DNA of 22,277 nt from JAJKIP01 sp040509055 (lineage in GTDB: Bacteria > Bacteroidota > Bacteroidia > Chitinophagales > Chitinophagaceae): assembly GCA_040509055.1 (NCBI GenBank), contig JBEVLT010000220.1, positions 1-22,277 of the forward strand, written 5' to 3'. The notes below the pieces were generated by a model that saw only the letters and a program-made list of their open reading frames with translations, was not told the DNA's origin and searched no databases. The position numbers and the translations under genes were made by a program. This document shows, one piece after another, positions 8,677 through 15,943 of the stretch (positions within the stretch are counted from its first letter, which is position 1; each line of letters starts with the position of its first letter).

Positions 8677-9672
8677 ATGAGTAAAAAAGTATTGCTGCTG
8701 GGCGGCGCAGGTTTTATCGGGTTCAATATTGCAAAGTACCTCTGTGAAAACCGCGATTATTCCCTCACCATTGCCGATAATTTTGCCCGTGGCAAACAGG
8801 ATGAACTGTTTACCGGGCTGATCAACCAATACGACATTAACGTAATACCCGGCGACTATACCGATCCTGCTGCCTTCGATCAGCTGGATGAGGAATATGA
8901 CCAGGTGTACATGCTGGCCTCAGTGGTGGGCGTGGACAATGCCAACTCCATCCCGCACGAGATCATCCGCATCAACACGGCATTGATCTACAATACGCTG
9001 GAGTGGGTGCGCCGTTCCAAAGTGGGTAAAGTATTATTCACCTCCACCAGCGAATGCTATGCGGGCACGGTGGATGCGTTTGGGTACACCATCCCCACGC
9101 CGGAAGAAGTGCCCTTGTGCATCGAGGATATCGGTCATCCCCGCTTCACCTATGCCGTTACCAAAATGCTGGGCGAATCAGGGTTCCTGAATTATGCCAG
9201 CATCCTTGGCTTCGAGACCACGATCGTCCGGTATCACAACGTATACGGCCCGCGCATGGGGTTCAAGCACGTGATCCCGCACCTGGCGGTGCGCTTCCGC
9301 AAGGGCGAGGAGCCGTTCAAGGTATACGGGCACGACCAGACAAGAGCCTTCTGCTACATCACCGATGCGGTGAAGGGTACCGTGCTGGCCATGGAGCAGC
9401 CGGGAACCAACGGCCAGATCTACCATATCGGCACGCAGGAAGAAATTACTATCGGCGATCTGATCCATTATACCGGAGAATTGATGAACTTTACAGGCAC
9501 CTACGAAAATGCGCCGACCTACCCGGGTTCTGTATCCCGGCGGTGCCCTGATATTACCAAAGCCAGAACACAGCTCGGTTTCGAGCCCGAAGTTTCCTGG
9601 AAAGAGGGCCTCCGGCAAACGGTAGCCTGGTACAATCAATACCTGGAAGAAGGAAATAAAATCTATGAGTGA
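8677..9672 (+). CDS. NAD-dependent sugar epimerase/dehydratase (extended SDR), decarboxylase-like motif
   Basis: A 331-residue extended SDR acting on a nucleotide sugar. It has GGAGFIG at 9-15 for NAD binding, the catalytic YxxxK as Y159 and K163 (TYAVTKMLGE), and a substrate-binding C-terminal part with VYGHDQTRAFCYITDAV. The active-site Ser segment reads FTSTSECYA (121-129). The S125-E126 pair matches the SE-x-Y motif of UDP-glucuronate decarboxylases (UXS, ArnA C-terminal domain), where the Glu takes part in decarboxylation. GalE-like epimerases and RmlB-like dehydratases usually have other residues here. It follows a sugar dehydrogenase by 15 bp and overlaps the aminotransferase by 8 bp (start at 9665, stop at 9672), so it may deliver a 4-keto sugar to that enzyme. 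Epimerase remains an alternative. Confidence 0.88.
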   Translation: MSKKVLLLGGAGFIGFNIAKYLCENRDYSLTIADNFARGKQDELFTGLINQYDINVIPGDYTDPAAFDQLDEEYDQVYMLASVVGVDNANSIPHEIIRINTALIYNTLEWVRRSKVGKVLFTSTSECYAGTVDAFGYTIPTPEEVPLCIEDIGHPRFTYAVTKMLGESGFLNYASILGFETTIVRYHNVYGPRMGFKHVIPHLAVRFRKGEEPFKVYGHDQTRAFCYITDAVKGTVLAMEQPGTNGQIYHIGTQEEITIGDLIHYTGELMNFTGTYENAPTYPGSVSRRCPDITKARTQLGFEPEVSWKEGLRQTVAWYNQYLEEGNKIYE

Positions 9673-10813
9673 TCAGCAGCTGATACCCCTCAGCGTTCCC
9701 AACATAGCAGGCAATGAATGGAAGTATGTGAAGGACTGCCTCGATACGGGCTGGATATCTTCTGTGGGCGCTTACGTGAGCCGGTTTGAGCAAATGGTGG
9801 CTGCCTTTGCAGGCGCAAAATACGGTGTGGCCACCGTGAACGGTACCGCTGCGCTCCACCTTGCGCTGCAGCTGTCCGGGGTAAAGCTGAACGATTATGT
9901 GCTGCTGCCCAACCTCACGTTTGTGGCCTCGGCCAACTCCATCCGGTACATCGGGGCTGAGCCGCTGCTGATCGATGCGGACCCGGATTACTGGCAGATG
10001 GACCTGGACCTGCTGGAAGAATTTCTGCTGGAAGAAACGGAGCAAAAGAACGGCGAACTTTTTTACAGGAAGGACGCCCGCCGTATCAGCGCCATTATGC
10101 CGGTACATATCCTGGGCAATATGTGCGATATGGACCGGTTTACAGCTATCGTAAGCCGCTACCCGCTGGCAGTGGTAGAAGATGCCACTGAAGCCCTGGG
10201 TACTACGTACAAAGGACAGCATGCCGGCACCTTCAGCCCGATGGGCTGCTTCAGCTTCAACGGCAACAAGATCATATCCACCGGCGGCGGCGGCGTGATC
10301 GTGAGCAACGACGAAATATTAGCTAAAAAGGCAAAGCATATCTCCAACACAGCCAAGGCCAGCGCTGATGAATATTACCACGACGAAATAGGATACAACT
10401 ATCGTCTCGTTAACCTGCTGGCGGCCGTAGGCGTGGCGCAGATGGAACTGCTGCCTTCGTTTATCCGGCGCAAGAAGGAAGCGGTGGCATTTTATAAGAA
10501 TGAGCTGGCAGGCGTAGCGGATATCCGGTTTCAACAAGAGCTGCCGGAGGTAACGACCAACGGCTGGCTTTTTACCATTCAAACCGATCACCAGCAACAG
10601 CTGCTGGACCACCTGAATGCGAACAAAATCCTGAGCCGGCGCTTCTGGATGCCGATGAACAAGCTGCCGATGTATAAAAACTGTCCCTACGTGCAAAAAA
10701 AGGACAATGCTCACTATATTTACAGTACGTGCCTGAGCATACCCTGCTCAACCAGCATCACTGATGAACAACTGGAAACCGTCGTCAAGGAAATAAAAGC
10801 TGCCTTATCCTGA
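9665..10813 (+). CDS. DegT/DnrJ/EryC1/StrS aminotransferase, LegC-like
   Basis: A PLP-dependent sugar aminotransferase of 382 residues. It carries NGTAALHLAL (59-68, phosphate-binding turn), the VEDATEALGT segment (171-180) with D173 that pairs with the pyridine nitrogen, and FSFNGNKIISTGGGG (196-210) with K202 as the Schiff-base lysine. The NGNK wording and the 130-residue region before it resemble the LegC subfamily, which aminates C4 of UDP-4-keto-6-deoxy-GlcNAc in legionaminic acid and bacillosamine-like pathways. The start ATG lies inside the last codons of the SDR gene, which implies translational coupling. Together with the SDR and the NeuD-like acetyltransferase it probably makes an N-acyl-4-amino sugar nucleotide; the exact sugar is not known. 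Confidence 0.9.
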   Translation: MSDQQLIPLSVPNIAGNEWKYVKDCLDTGWISSVGAYVSRFEQMVAAFAGAKYGVATVNGTAALHLALQLSGVKLNDYVLLPNLTFVASANSIRYIGAEPLLIDADPDYWQMDLDLLEEFLLEETEQKNGELFYRKDARRISAIMPVHILGNMCDMDRFTAIVSRYPLAVVEDATEALGTTYKGQHAGTFSPMGCFSFNGNKIISTGGGGVIVSNDEILAKKAKHISNTAKASADEYYHDEIGYNYRLVNLLAAVGVAQMELLPSFIRRKKEAVAFYKNELAGVADIRFQQELPEVTTNGWLFTIQTDHQQQLLDHLNANKILSRRFWMPMNKLPMYKNCPYVQKKDNAHYIYSTCLSIPCSTSITDEQLETVVKEIKAALS

Positions 10814-10815
10814 TT

Positions 10816-11547
10816 ATGTACGCTGCTGTAAAACGTTTTTTCGATATTGTTTTTTCGCTGCTGGCGCTGCTCATCCTGCTGCCGGTATTTGTCCCTGTCG
10901 TCATTTTGCTATTGCTGACCGGCGAGCACGAAGTGTTTTTCCGGCAGGAGCGGGTTGGCTACCGCAACCGGGTGTTCCGCATCTGGAAATTTGCCACCAT
11001 GCTGAAAAACAGCCCCAACCTTGGCAGCGGAGACATTACGCTGCGCAACGATCCGCGGGTGACAAGCGTGGGCCGGTTCCTGCGCATCACCAAGCTCAAC
11101 GAGCTGCCGCAGTTGATCAATATCCTCACCGGGGAGATGTCGTTTGTAGGTCCGCGCCCGCTGATGAAGGCCGGTTTTGAACGGTACACCCAGGAGATGA
11201 AAGAAAAAGTATACCTGGTCAAGCCCGGCCTTACCGGCATCGGGTCCATCCTGTTCCGCGACGAAGAGCTGATCATTACCCAGAGCAGCCTGCCGCCCCA
11301 CGAATGCTACCAGCAGATCATCCTGCCCTACAAGGGCGCAGTAGAGATCTGGTACCAGCAACGCGCTTCTTTTTATACCGACCTGATGATCATTTTGCTG
11401 ACGGCCTGGTACATCGTTTTCCCGGACAGCAATGCGGTGTACAGGGTATTCCCTTCGCTGCCCCGGCGCAATTTTGCCGTCGCGACTTCTCCGTTTATTT
11501 CTTCCCCTTCGCCTGTTTCTTCTCCGCCAAGCCCGGTAAATACCTAA
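10816..11547 (+). CDS. initiating sugar-phosphate transferase (polyprenyl-P glycosyl-1-P transferase)
   Basis: A 243-residue member of the bacterial sugar transferase family (PF02397; PglC/WcaJ catalytic-domain type) that starts polysaccharide assembly by moving a sugar-1-phosphate to undecaprenyl phosphate. An N-terminal membrane-embedded hairpin (about residues 8-36) is followed by the catalytic core: FRQERVGYRNRVF, RNDPRVTSVGRFLR, KLNELPQLINIL with the conserved acidic residue, and MSFVGPRPL. This is the short monotopic form without the four extra helices of WbaP/WcaJ. It begins 2 bp after the aminotransferase stop, so its donor may be the amino sugar made by the preceding genes. The last 20 or so residues form an unusual Ser/Pro-rich tail (about 11485-11544) absent from typical family members. 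Confidence 0.92.
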   Translation: MYAAVKRFFDIVFSLLALLILLPVFVPVVILLLLTGEHEVFFRQERVGYRNRVFRIWKFATMLKNSPNLGSGDITLRNDPRVTSVGRFLRITKLNELPQLINILTGEMSFVGPRPLMKAGFERYTQEMKEKVYLVKPGLTGIGSILFRDEELIITQSSLPPHECYQQIILPYKGAVEIWYQQRASFYTDLMIILLTAWYIVFPDSNAVYRVFPSLPRRNFAVATSPFISSPSPVSSPPSPVNT

Positions 11548-11569
11548 TTTCGACCTTTCAAACAGGTAT

Positions 11570-12313
11570 ATGTTCGGGTTATTTTCCAAATCGAGATCGA
11601 AAAGTGCTGCCATCGATTTTTCCGTTATCGGTACGGATATGCATTCGCATATCCTGCCGGGGATCGACGATGGGGCCAGAGACCTGGAAACCTCGCTGAG
11701 CCTCATCCGCGGGCTGAAAGAGCTGGGGTTTAAAAAGCTGATCGCCACGCCCCATATCATGTGGGACATGTACCGCAATACGCCCGACATCATCCATGAA
11801 AAGCTGGACCTGGTACGCGAGGCCGTAGCCAAAGAAGGCATCGGCGTGGAGATCGAAGCGGCGGCAGAGTATTTCCTGGACGAGAACGTGGAGCGCCTGC
11901 TGGAAAAAAAAGAGAAATTGCTCACCGTCCAGGGTAGCAAGGTGCTGGTGGAGTTTTCGCTGGCCTATCCGCCCATGAATATCAAGACCATGCTGTTTGA
12001 GCTGCAGATGCAGGGCTACCAGCCCATTATCGCTCACCCGGAGCGGTATACTTACCTGCAGCGGAACAAAGCTTTTTACGATGAGCTGCGCAATACCGGC
12101 TGCCTGTTCCAGCTGAACCTGCTGGCACTCAGCGGTCATTATGGCAAACCGGTAACCGAGCTGGCGCTGTACCTGATGAAAAACCAGTTTTATTCGCTGG
12201 TGGGTACCGACCTGCATCATGCGGCCCACCTGGAGGGGCTGGACGGGTTGCAGGTGCCGGATTCTTTTAATAAACTCATTGACTGGCAAAGCTTTGCCAA
12301 TAGCCGCCTGTAG
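11570..12313 (+). CDS. CpsB/YwqE-type PHP-domain tyrosine phosphatase
   Basis: A 247-residue metal-dependent phosphatase of the PHP fold that in relatives dephosphorylates the BY-kinase controlling capsule chain length and export. The metal-binding motifs run in order: DMHSHILPGIDDGA (23-36; H25, H27, D33), ATPHIM near 60-65, the Glu-rich IEAAAEYFLDE, IIAHPERY near 155-162, and GTDLHH near 217-222. It lies 22 bp after the sugar-phosphate transferase and is the last gene of the polysaccharide operon in this window. The matching tyrosine kinase (Wzc/CapB type) is not visible and probably lies left of the window. The call as family member is firm; the phosphotyrosine substrate is inferred from the family. 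Confidence 0.9.
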   Translation: MFGLFSKSRSKSAAIDFSVIGTDMHSHILPGIDDGARDLETSLSLIRGLKELGFKKLIATPHIMWDMYRNTPDIIHEKLDLVREAVAKEGIGVEIEAAAEYFLDENVERLLEKKEKLLTVQGSKVLVEFSLAYPPMNIKTMLFELQMQGYQPIIAHPERYTYLQRNKAFYDELRNTGCLFQLNLLALSGHYGKPVTELALYLMKNQFYSLVGTDLHHAAHLEGLDGLQVPDSFNKLIDWQSFANSRL

Positions 12314-12373
12314 CGCCTCGCGTTAAAAGCCGCGCCGGGCCGAACTTTTTGCAATCACCATTGTAGTTGAGGT

Positions 12374-13258
12374 ATGAATGATTTTACGATCAGGGATCTG
12401 GAAAATCTTTCTGGGATAAAGGCCCATACCATCCGGATATGGGAGCAGCGGTACAACTTTCTGAAGCCGCAGCGCACCGATACCAATATCCGCTACTATA
12501 GCAACGAAGAGCTGAAAAAGCTGCTGAACGTGGCCCTGCTGAATAAGTACGGGTTCAAGCTCTGCCATATCGACCGGATGCAGCCGGACGAGATCTGCCG
12601 GCATATCCTGGCACTCGGGGACGAGCAGGCCCGGCAGGAAAAAATGGTGAACGACCTGGTAAAGCAAATGATCGACCTGGATGCTGACCAGTTCGAAGAA
12701 AAGATAGGCCGGTACATCCAGGCCCATGGCATCGAAAAAACCATCTGCGAGATCGTCTTTCCTTTCCTGGAGAAGATCGGCATCCTGTGGCAGACCAATC
12801 ACATCATGCCGGCACAGGAGCATTTTGTATCCAATATCATCCGCCAAAAACTCATTGTAGCTATCGACGGGGCCACTCCCTGCCGGCAAACGACCAAAAA
12901 AGCGGTGCTGTTCCTGCCCGAAGGCGAGCATCATGAGCTGGGCTTATTGTTTCTCTCGTACCTGCTGCGGCGCAATGGGGTGAAGGTGATCTATCTTGGG
13001 GCCAATGTACCCATGAAAGATGTACAGAATGTTGTGGAGGTCACCCGGCCGGATATGGCATTTATCCATCTTACCAGCAATTGCCGGCCCGGGTTCAGCT
13101 TTGAGAAGCTGCTTTGCCATATCCCGAACCACCTTGGCCATCTTCCTACCATCATTTCGGGCTATCCTACGCACAAATATTGCAGGGAGCTTCCTGCTTC
13201 CGTCAGCTTCCGGAAAAGCCTGGCCGAGATAACCGAATTTATCCAGACGATCCGTTAG
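12374..13258 (+). CDS. MerR-family regulator with CarH/LitR-type B12-binding domain
   Basis: A 294-residue transcription factor. Residues 3-70 form a MerR winged helix (FTIRDLENLSGIKAHTIRIWEQRY, then NIRYYSNEELKKLL). Residues 85-165 match the four-helix cobalamin cap, with the signature Wx9EH exact as W139, E149 and H150. Residues 175-294 form a Rossmann B12-binding domain with ExHxxG as E185, H187, G190, where H187 is the expected lower axial cobalt ligand. Known relatives (CarH, LitR, CarA) bind adenosyl- or methylcobalamin, repress carotenoid genes in the dark and let go on illumination. Odd points: Q140 follows the Trp, where Thermus CarH has the His that coordinates cobalt after photolysis, and the later GG motif reads SGYP. 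It is 60 bp after the phosphatase and convergent with the SGNH gene. The likely target is the carotenoid operon at 15944. Confidence 0.92.
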   Translation: MNDFTIRDLENLSGIKAHTIRIWEQRYNFLKPQRTDTNIRYYSNEELKKLLNVALLNKYGFKLCHIDRMQPDEICRHILALGDEQARQEKMVNDLVKQMIDLDADQFEEKIGRYIQAHGIEKTICEIVFPFLEKIGILWQTNHIMPAQEHFVSNIIRQKLIVAIDGATPCRQTTKKAVLFLPEGEHHELGLLFLSYLLRRNGVKVIYLGANVPMKDVQNVVEVTRPDMAFIHLTSNCRPGFSFEKLLCHIPNHLGHLPTIISGYPTHKYCRELPASVSFRKSLAEITEFIQTIR

Positions 13259-13277
13259 CTGCGGGCGCCCCGTTGCA

Positions 13278-14249
13278 TTACGGGTGGGACGGCAGCAGGG
13301 CCGGTACTTTGTTTTTCAGGTCGGTCACCAGCTTGCGCGTAAATAGGTCGGCGCCATCCCGGTTCAGGTGCGTGGCATTGTAGAAATATTCCTTTTGCGT
13401 ACACATGGTATCGGCTGAATAGTCCAGGAAAGGAACCTTGTATTGTTGGGAGAAGCTGCGGTACAGGTCCATCCCTTCTTCCCTGTTTTGGGTAAAATGC
13501 TGTCCCTCGATATACTCCGGTGAATACACGATGACGACCGGGATGCCGTTGTTCCTGCATTCGGCCAGGAAGGTACCGAACAGGCGGATGGAAGCGCTGT
13601 CCAGGTTTAACCGGTAATGTTTTTTCCGCTGTTTGGCCATATCCATGTCTGAGTTCCACTTCCTTTTTACCCCCATATAGCCCTTCACGCGGGCCGGTGC
13701 GCCCCTGTCCATGCCGGCGGCATTTTTTACAGCCCGCAGCATCACTTCCGTTTTGCCATAGTACCGCAGCAGCGGCAGCCGGTAATCGAACCACGAAAAT
13801 CCTTCGTACGACGAAGTAAACTCCCGCACATCTTTCTTAAACATGTAAGGCAGGAACTGGTCGGCATTGATCAGCTCCGGTTTTTTTTCCAGGCTGAATA
13901 CGTCTACCGATAGCAGGATGAGTTTGGGTTTTTTATTATGCTCCAGGTATTCTTTGTGGCGCAGGTACTCCAGCCAGAAATTATGTGCGTCGATACCGAA
14001 GTTGTAAGCTGTGGCATGCAGGCTGTCTTCGATGATCTGCGTGTCGAAGTGATGCCAGGCCCTGGATGAGCCATAGATCGCGATGCCGGCATCGATCCGC
14101 CCATCGTAAATATCGTTCCACACCAGGTATTCCCCCTCTGCGTATTGTTTGGATTTTTTGAGGTTCGTCGACAGGAAGTAGTCGATCGGGTAAGCCAGCA
14201 CCACGATCGGAAGCAGGAACCATGCAACTTTCCGGATAAATTTTTTCAT
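13278..14249 (-). CDS. membrane-anchored SGNH/DltD-like acyl-modification protein
   Basis: A 323-residue protein with an N-terminal signal anchor (about residues 4-27, FIRKVAWFLLPIVVLAY) and a periplasmic domain resembling SGNH/GDSL and DltD/AlgJ-like proteins. The block I equivalent is AIYGSSRAW (57-65) with S61 or S62 as nucleophile. The C-terminal catalytic His is in ATHLNRDGADLF (H294). The usual block V Asp three residues before the His is replaced by Asn (NATH), so hydrolase activity is uncertain. It starts 5 bp after the MBOAT stop and is surely co-transcribed with it. MBOAT/SGNH pairs pass acyl groups across the membrane and onto polysaccharides (AlgI/AlgJ/AlgX, DltB/DltD, PatA/PatB), so it probably completes O-acylation of an envelope glycan. 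Confidence 0.8.
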   Translation of the reverse strand: MKKFIRKVAWFLLPIVVLAYPIDYFLSTNLKKSKQYAEGEYLVWNDIYDGRIDAGIAIYGSSRAWHHFDTQIIEDSLHATAYNFGIDAHNFWLEYLRHKEYLEHNKKPKLILLSVDVFSLEKKPELINADQFLPYMFKKDVREFTSSYEGFSWFDYRLPLLRYYGKTEVMLRAVKNAAGMDRGAPARVKGYMGVKRKWNSDMDMAKQRKKHYRLNLDSASIRLFGTFLAECRNNGIPVVIVYSPEYIEGQHFTQNREEGMDLYRSFSQQYKVPFLDYSADTMCTQKEYFYNATHLNRDGADLFTRKLVTDLKNKVPALLPSHP

Positions 14250-14254
14250 AGCTC

Positions 14255-15706
14255 TTAGAACTGAAAGTAAATAAACTGTTGTGTTTTATCGCTGCCCAGG
14301 CAGAAAATGGCGATAAGCAGGCCATAGTATAGCGCATAACGTACCGGTCTTTTCCAGGTGGCGCCCAGCCTGGCCAGTGCATGATGATATTCCCGCCCCT
14401 GCCACTCGGCCAGCATGAACAGTGCGATCAGCAGCAGCAGGAACGGCATTTTGCCAACCCCGGGGAAATACGGTACCGACAGCAGGGATGGCGAGAAGAT
14501 GCCGGCCAGGTAGCTCCAGGCATGATGCATGCTCTCTGCCCGGAAAAAAATAAAGGCAAAGACGGCCAGGGCAAAGGTCAGCAGCATGGCCCCGGTCTCC
14601 CGCAGGGTAGGCCACACCCGGCCCTGCGCTACGGTATCAAGGTGAATGCGTTGCTTGCCCGTGAGCAGCAGCGGCAGCATGAACAGCGCATTCAGCCCAC
14701 CCCACACGATATAGGTCCAGTTGGCCCCGTGCCACAAGCCGCTGATGAGGAAAACGATAAAGGTATTGCGTACCCGCATCCAGGTGCCACCCCGGCTGCC
14801 GCCGAGAGGAATATAGAGATAGTCACGAAACCAGGTAGTGAGCGAGATATGCCAGCGGCGCCAGTATTCAGCGATGTCGCGCGAGAAAAAGGGGTAGGCA
14901 AAATTGCGCAGCAGGTCGATGCCAAACAGCCGCGCCGTGCCGATGGCAATATCCGAATAGCCGGAAAAATCGCCATAGATCTGGAAGGTAAACAATACCA
15001 CTCCCAGCACCAGGGTACTGCCGCCGTAGGAAGCAGAGTGGGCAAAGATCATTTCGGTATAGTAGGCACACTGGTCCGCGATCACGATCTTTTTCACCAG
15101 TCCCCACAGTATCTGCTTCAGCCCGTCTGCGGCCCGGGTATAGTCAAACACCCGCTTTGCTTTGATCTGCGGCAGCAGGTGGGTGGCCCGCTCGATGGGG
15201 CCGGCTACCAGCAGCGGGAAAAAGCTGACAAATACGGCATAGTCCACGAAATTCCGTTCGGCCGGGATGCGCTTGTTGTACACATCGATCACGTACGACA
15301 ACCCATGGAAGGTGTAAAAAGAAATCCCCACCGGCAGGATCACGTTGAGCAATCCGGGATGGATATGCAGCCCGGTACGGGCCAGCGCTTCGGTAAAGGA
15401 GGTAATAAAGAAATCATAGTATTTGAACACGCCCAGGAACCCTACGTTGGTGATTATGCTGAGCCAGAGCCAGAACTTCCGGGTAGCCGTGGTGCGGGAA
15501 GCAGCCATACGGGCGCCTGTAAAAAAGTCCAGCAGGGTAGAAAACAGCAGCAGGAACAGGAACCGCCAGTCCCACCAGCCGTAGAAGAAATAGCTGGCTG
15601 CCAGCAGCAGCGCATTCTGGAGCCGCAGGCTTTTGTGAAACACGAACCAGTACAGGCAGAAAACGGCAGGCAGGAAAAAGGCGAAAATGATGGAATTGAA
15701 AAGCAT
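14255..15706 (-). CDS. MBOAT-family O-acyltransferase (AlgI/DltB-like)
   Basis: A 483-residue polytopic membrane O-acyltransferase. It opens with the typical MLFNSIIFAFFLPAVFCLYW and has about ten to twelve membrane segments. The conserved cytoplasmic block reads YWRRWHISLTTWF followed by RDYLYIPLGGSR (281-305), and the catalytic His is H326 in SGLWHGANWTYIVWGG. Bacterial relatives move an acyl group, usually acetyl, from a cytoplasmic donor across the membrane for transfer to alginate, teichoic acid or other polysaccharides. It is divergent from the carotenoid operon across a 237-bp gap and is followed at once by the SGNH-like partner. The nearby polysaccharide locus is the likeliest substrate source; acylation of a carotenoid glycoside is a less likely alternative, since no carotenoid glycosyltransferase is present. 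Confidence 0.92.
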   Translation of the reverse strand: MLFNSIIFAFFLPAVFCLYWFVFHKSLRLQNALLLAASYFFYGWWDWRFLFLLLFSTLLDFFTGARMAASRTTATRKFWLWLSIITNVGFLGVFKYYDFFITSFTEALARTGLHIHPGLLNVILPVGISFYTFHGLSYVIDVYNKRIPAERNFVDYAVFVSFFPLLVAGPIERATHLLPQIKAKRVFDYTRAADGLKQILWGLVKKIVIADQCAYYTEMIFAHSASYGGSTLVLGVVLFTFQIYGDFSGYSDIAIGTARLFGIDLLRNFAYPFFSRDIAEYWRRWHISLTTWFRDYLYIPLGGSRGGTWMRVRNTFIVFLISGLWHGANWTYIVWGGLNALFMLPLLLTGKQRIHLDTVAQGRVWPTLRETGAMLLTFALAVFAFIFFRAESMHHAWSYLAGIFSPSLLSVPYFPGVGKMPFLLLLIALFMLAEWQGREYHHALARLGATWKRPVRYALYYGLLIAIFCLGSDKTQQFIYFQF

Positions 15707-15943
15707 TCGGTCAGTCTTGGTTTACGGCAAAATGGCAGTACAGCATACTCTGGCTGGTTTTTTGTAAATTCTTCAACCTCTGTACACTATAAAAATAAGG
15801 CTTTGCACGATTGCCTGCCCCGGATGGCGACAATTCGTTCAGGATAGCCAGCCGGTCCTGTGAAGGGTGGCTAAACATCTTCCAATTTTATATTTTTCTT
15901 TTTCCTTTTTTGTTTAACTTTACAAAGTCAAAAATTAAACAGT
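15707..15943. promoter_or_regulatory. divergent promoter region between MBOAT unit and carotenoid operon
   Basis: This 237-bp gap separates two divergent start codons and must hold promoters for both. Its right third (about 15881-15943) is strongly AT-rich with long T runs, unlike the GC-rich surroundings. Seen in it are a TGTACA palindrome at 15781-15786, TTTGTAAA at 15761-15768 with its inverted copy TTTACAAA at 15919-15926, and a near-perfect dyad at 15913-15932 (listed separately). No clear TTTG plus TAnnTTTG promoter pair is found on either strand. No ribosome binding site is visible before the ATG at 15944. Confidence 0.6.
15913..15932. promoter_or_regulatory. candidate operator dyad upstream of the ECF sigma gene
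   Basis: Two 9-bp arms, TTTAACTTT (15913-15921) and AAAGTCAAA (15924-15932), are inverted repeats with one mismatch around a 2-bp centre. The dyad ends 11 bp before the sigma-factor start and overlaps TAACTTTA (15915-15922), which matches TAnnTTTG in all but its last base. This is where a MerR-type dimer or tetramer would block transcription. Assignment to the regulator at 12374 is inference; AT-rich sequence raises the chance of accidental dyads. Confidence 0.4.

Noticed and set aside
12345..12370. Possible promoter upstream of the B12-type regulator (CTTTTTG and a CAAT/ATTG dyad)
   Set aside because: No TAnnTTTG match and only 4-bp dyad arms. A promoter may be here but the sequence does not show it.
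13269..13284. Hairpin CCCGT/ACGGG between the convergent regulator and SGNH genes
   Set aside because: It is a 5-bp stem overlapping a stop codon with no T tract on either side; such stems are common by chance in GC-rich DNA.
14381..15847. Long + strand open frame (488 codons) opposite the MBOAT gene
   Set aside because: Its translation is rich in Gln, Gly, His and Pro with no domain or membrane pattern, while the - strand frame is a clear MBOAT protein. It is a by-product of GC-rich codon use.
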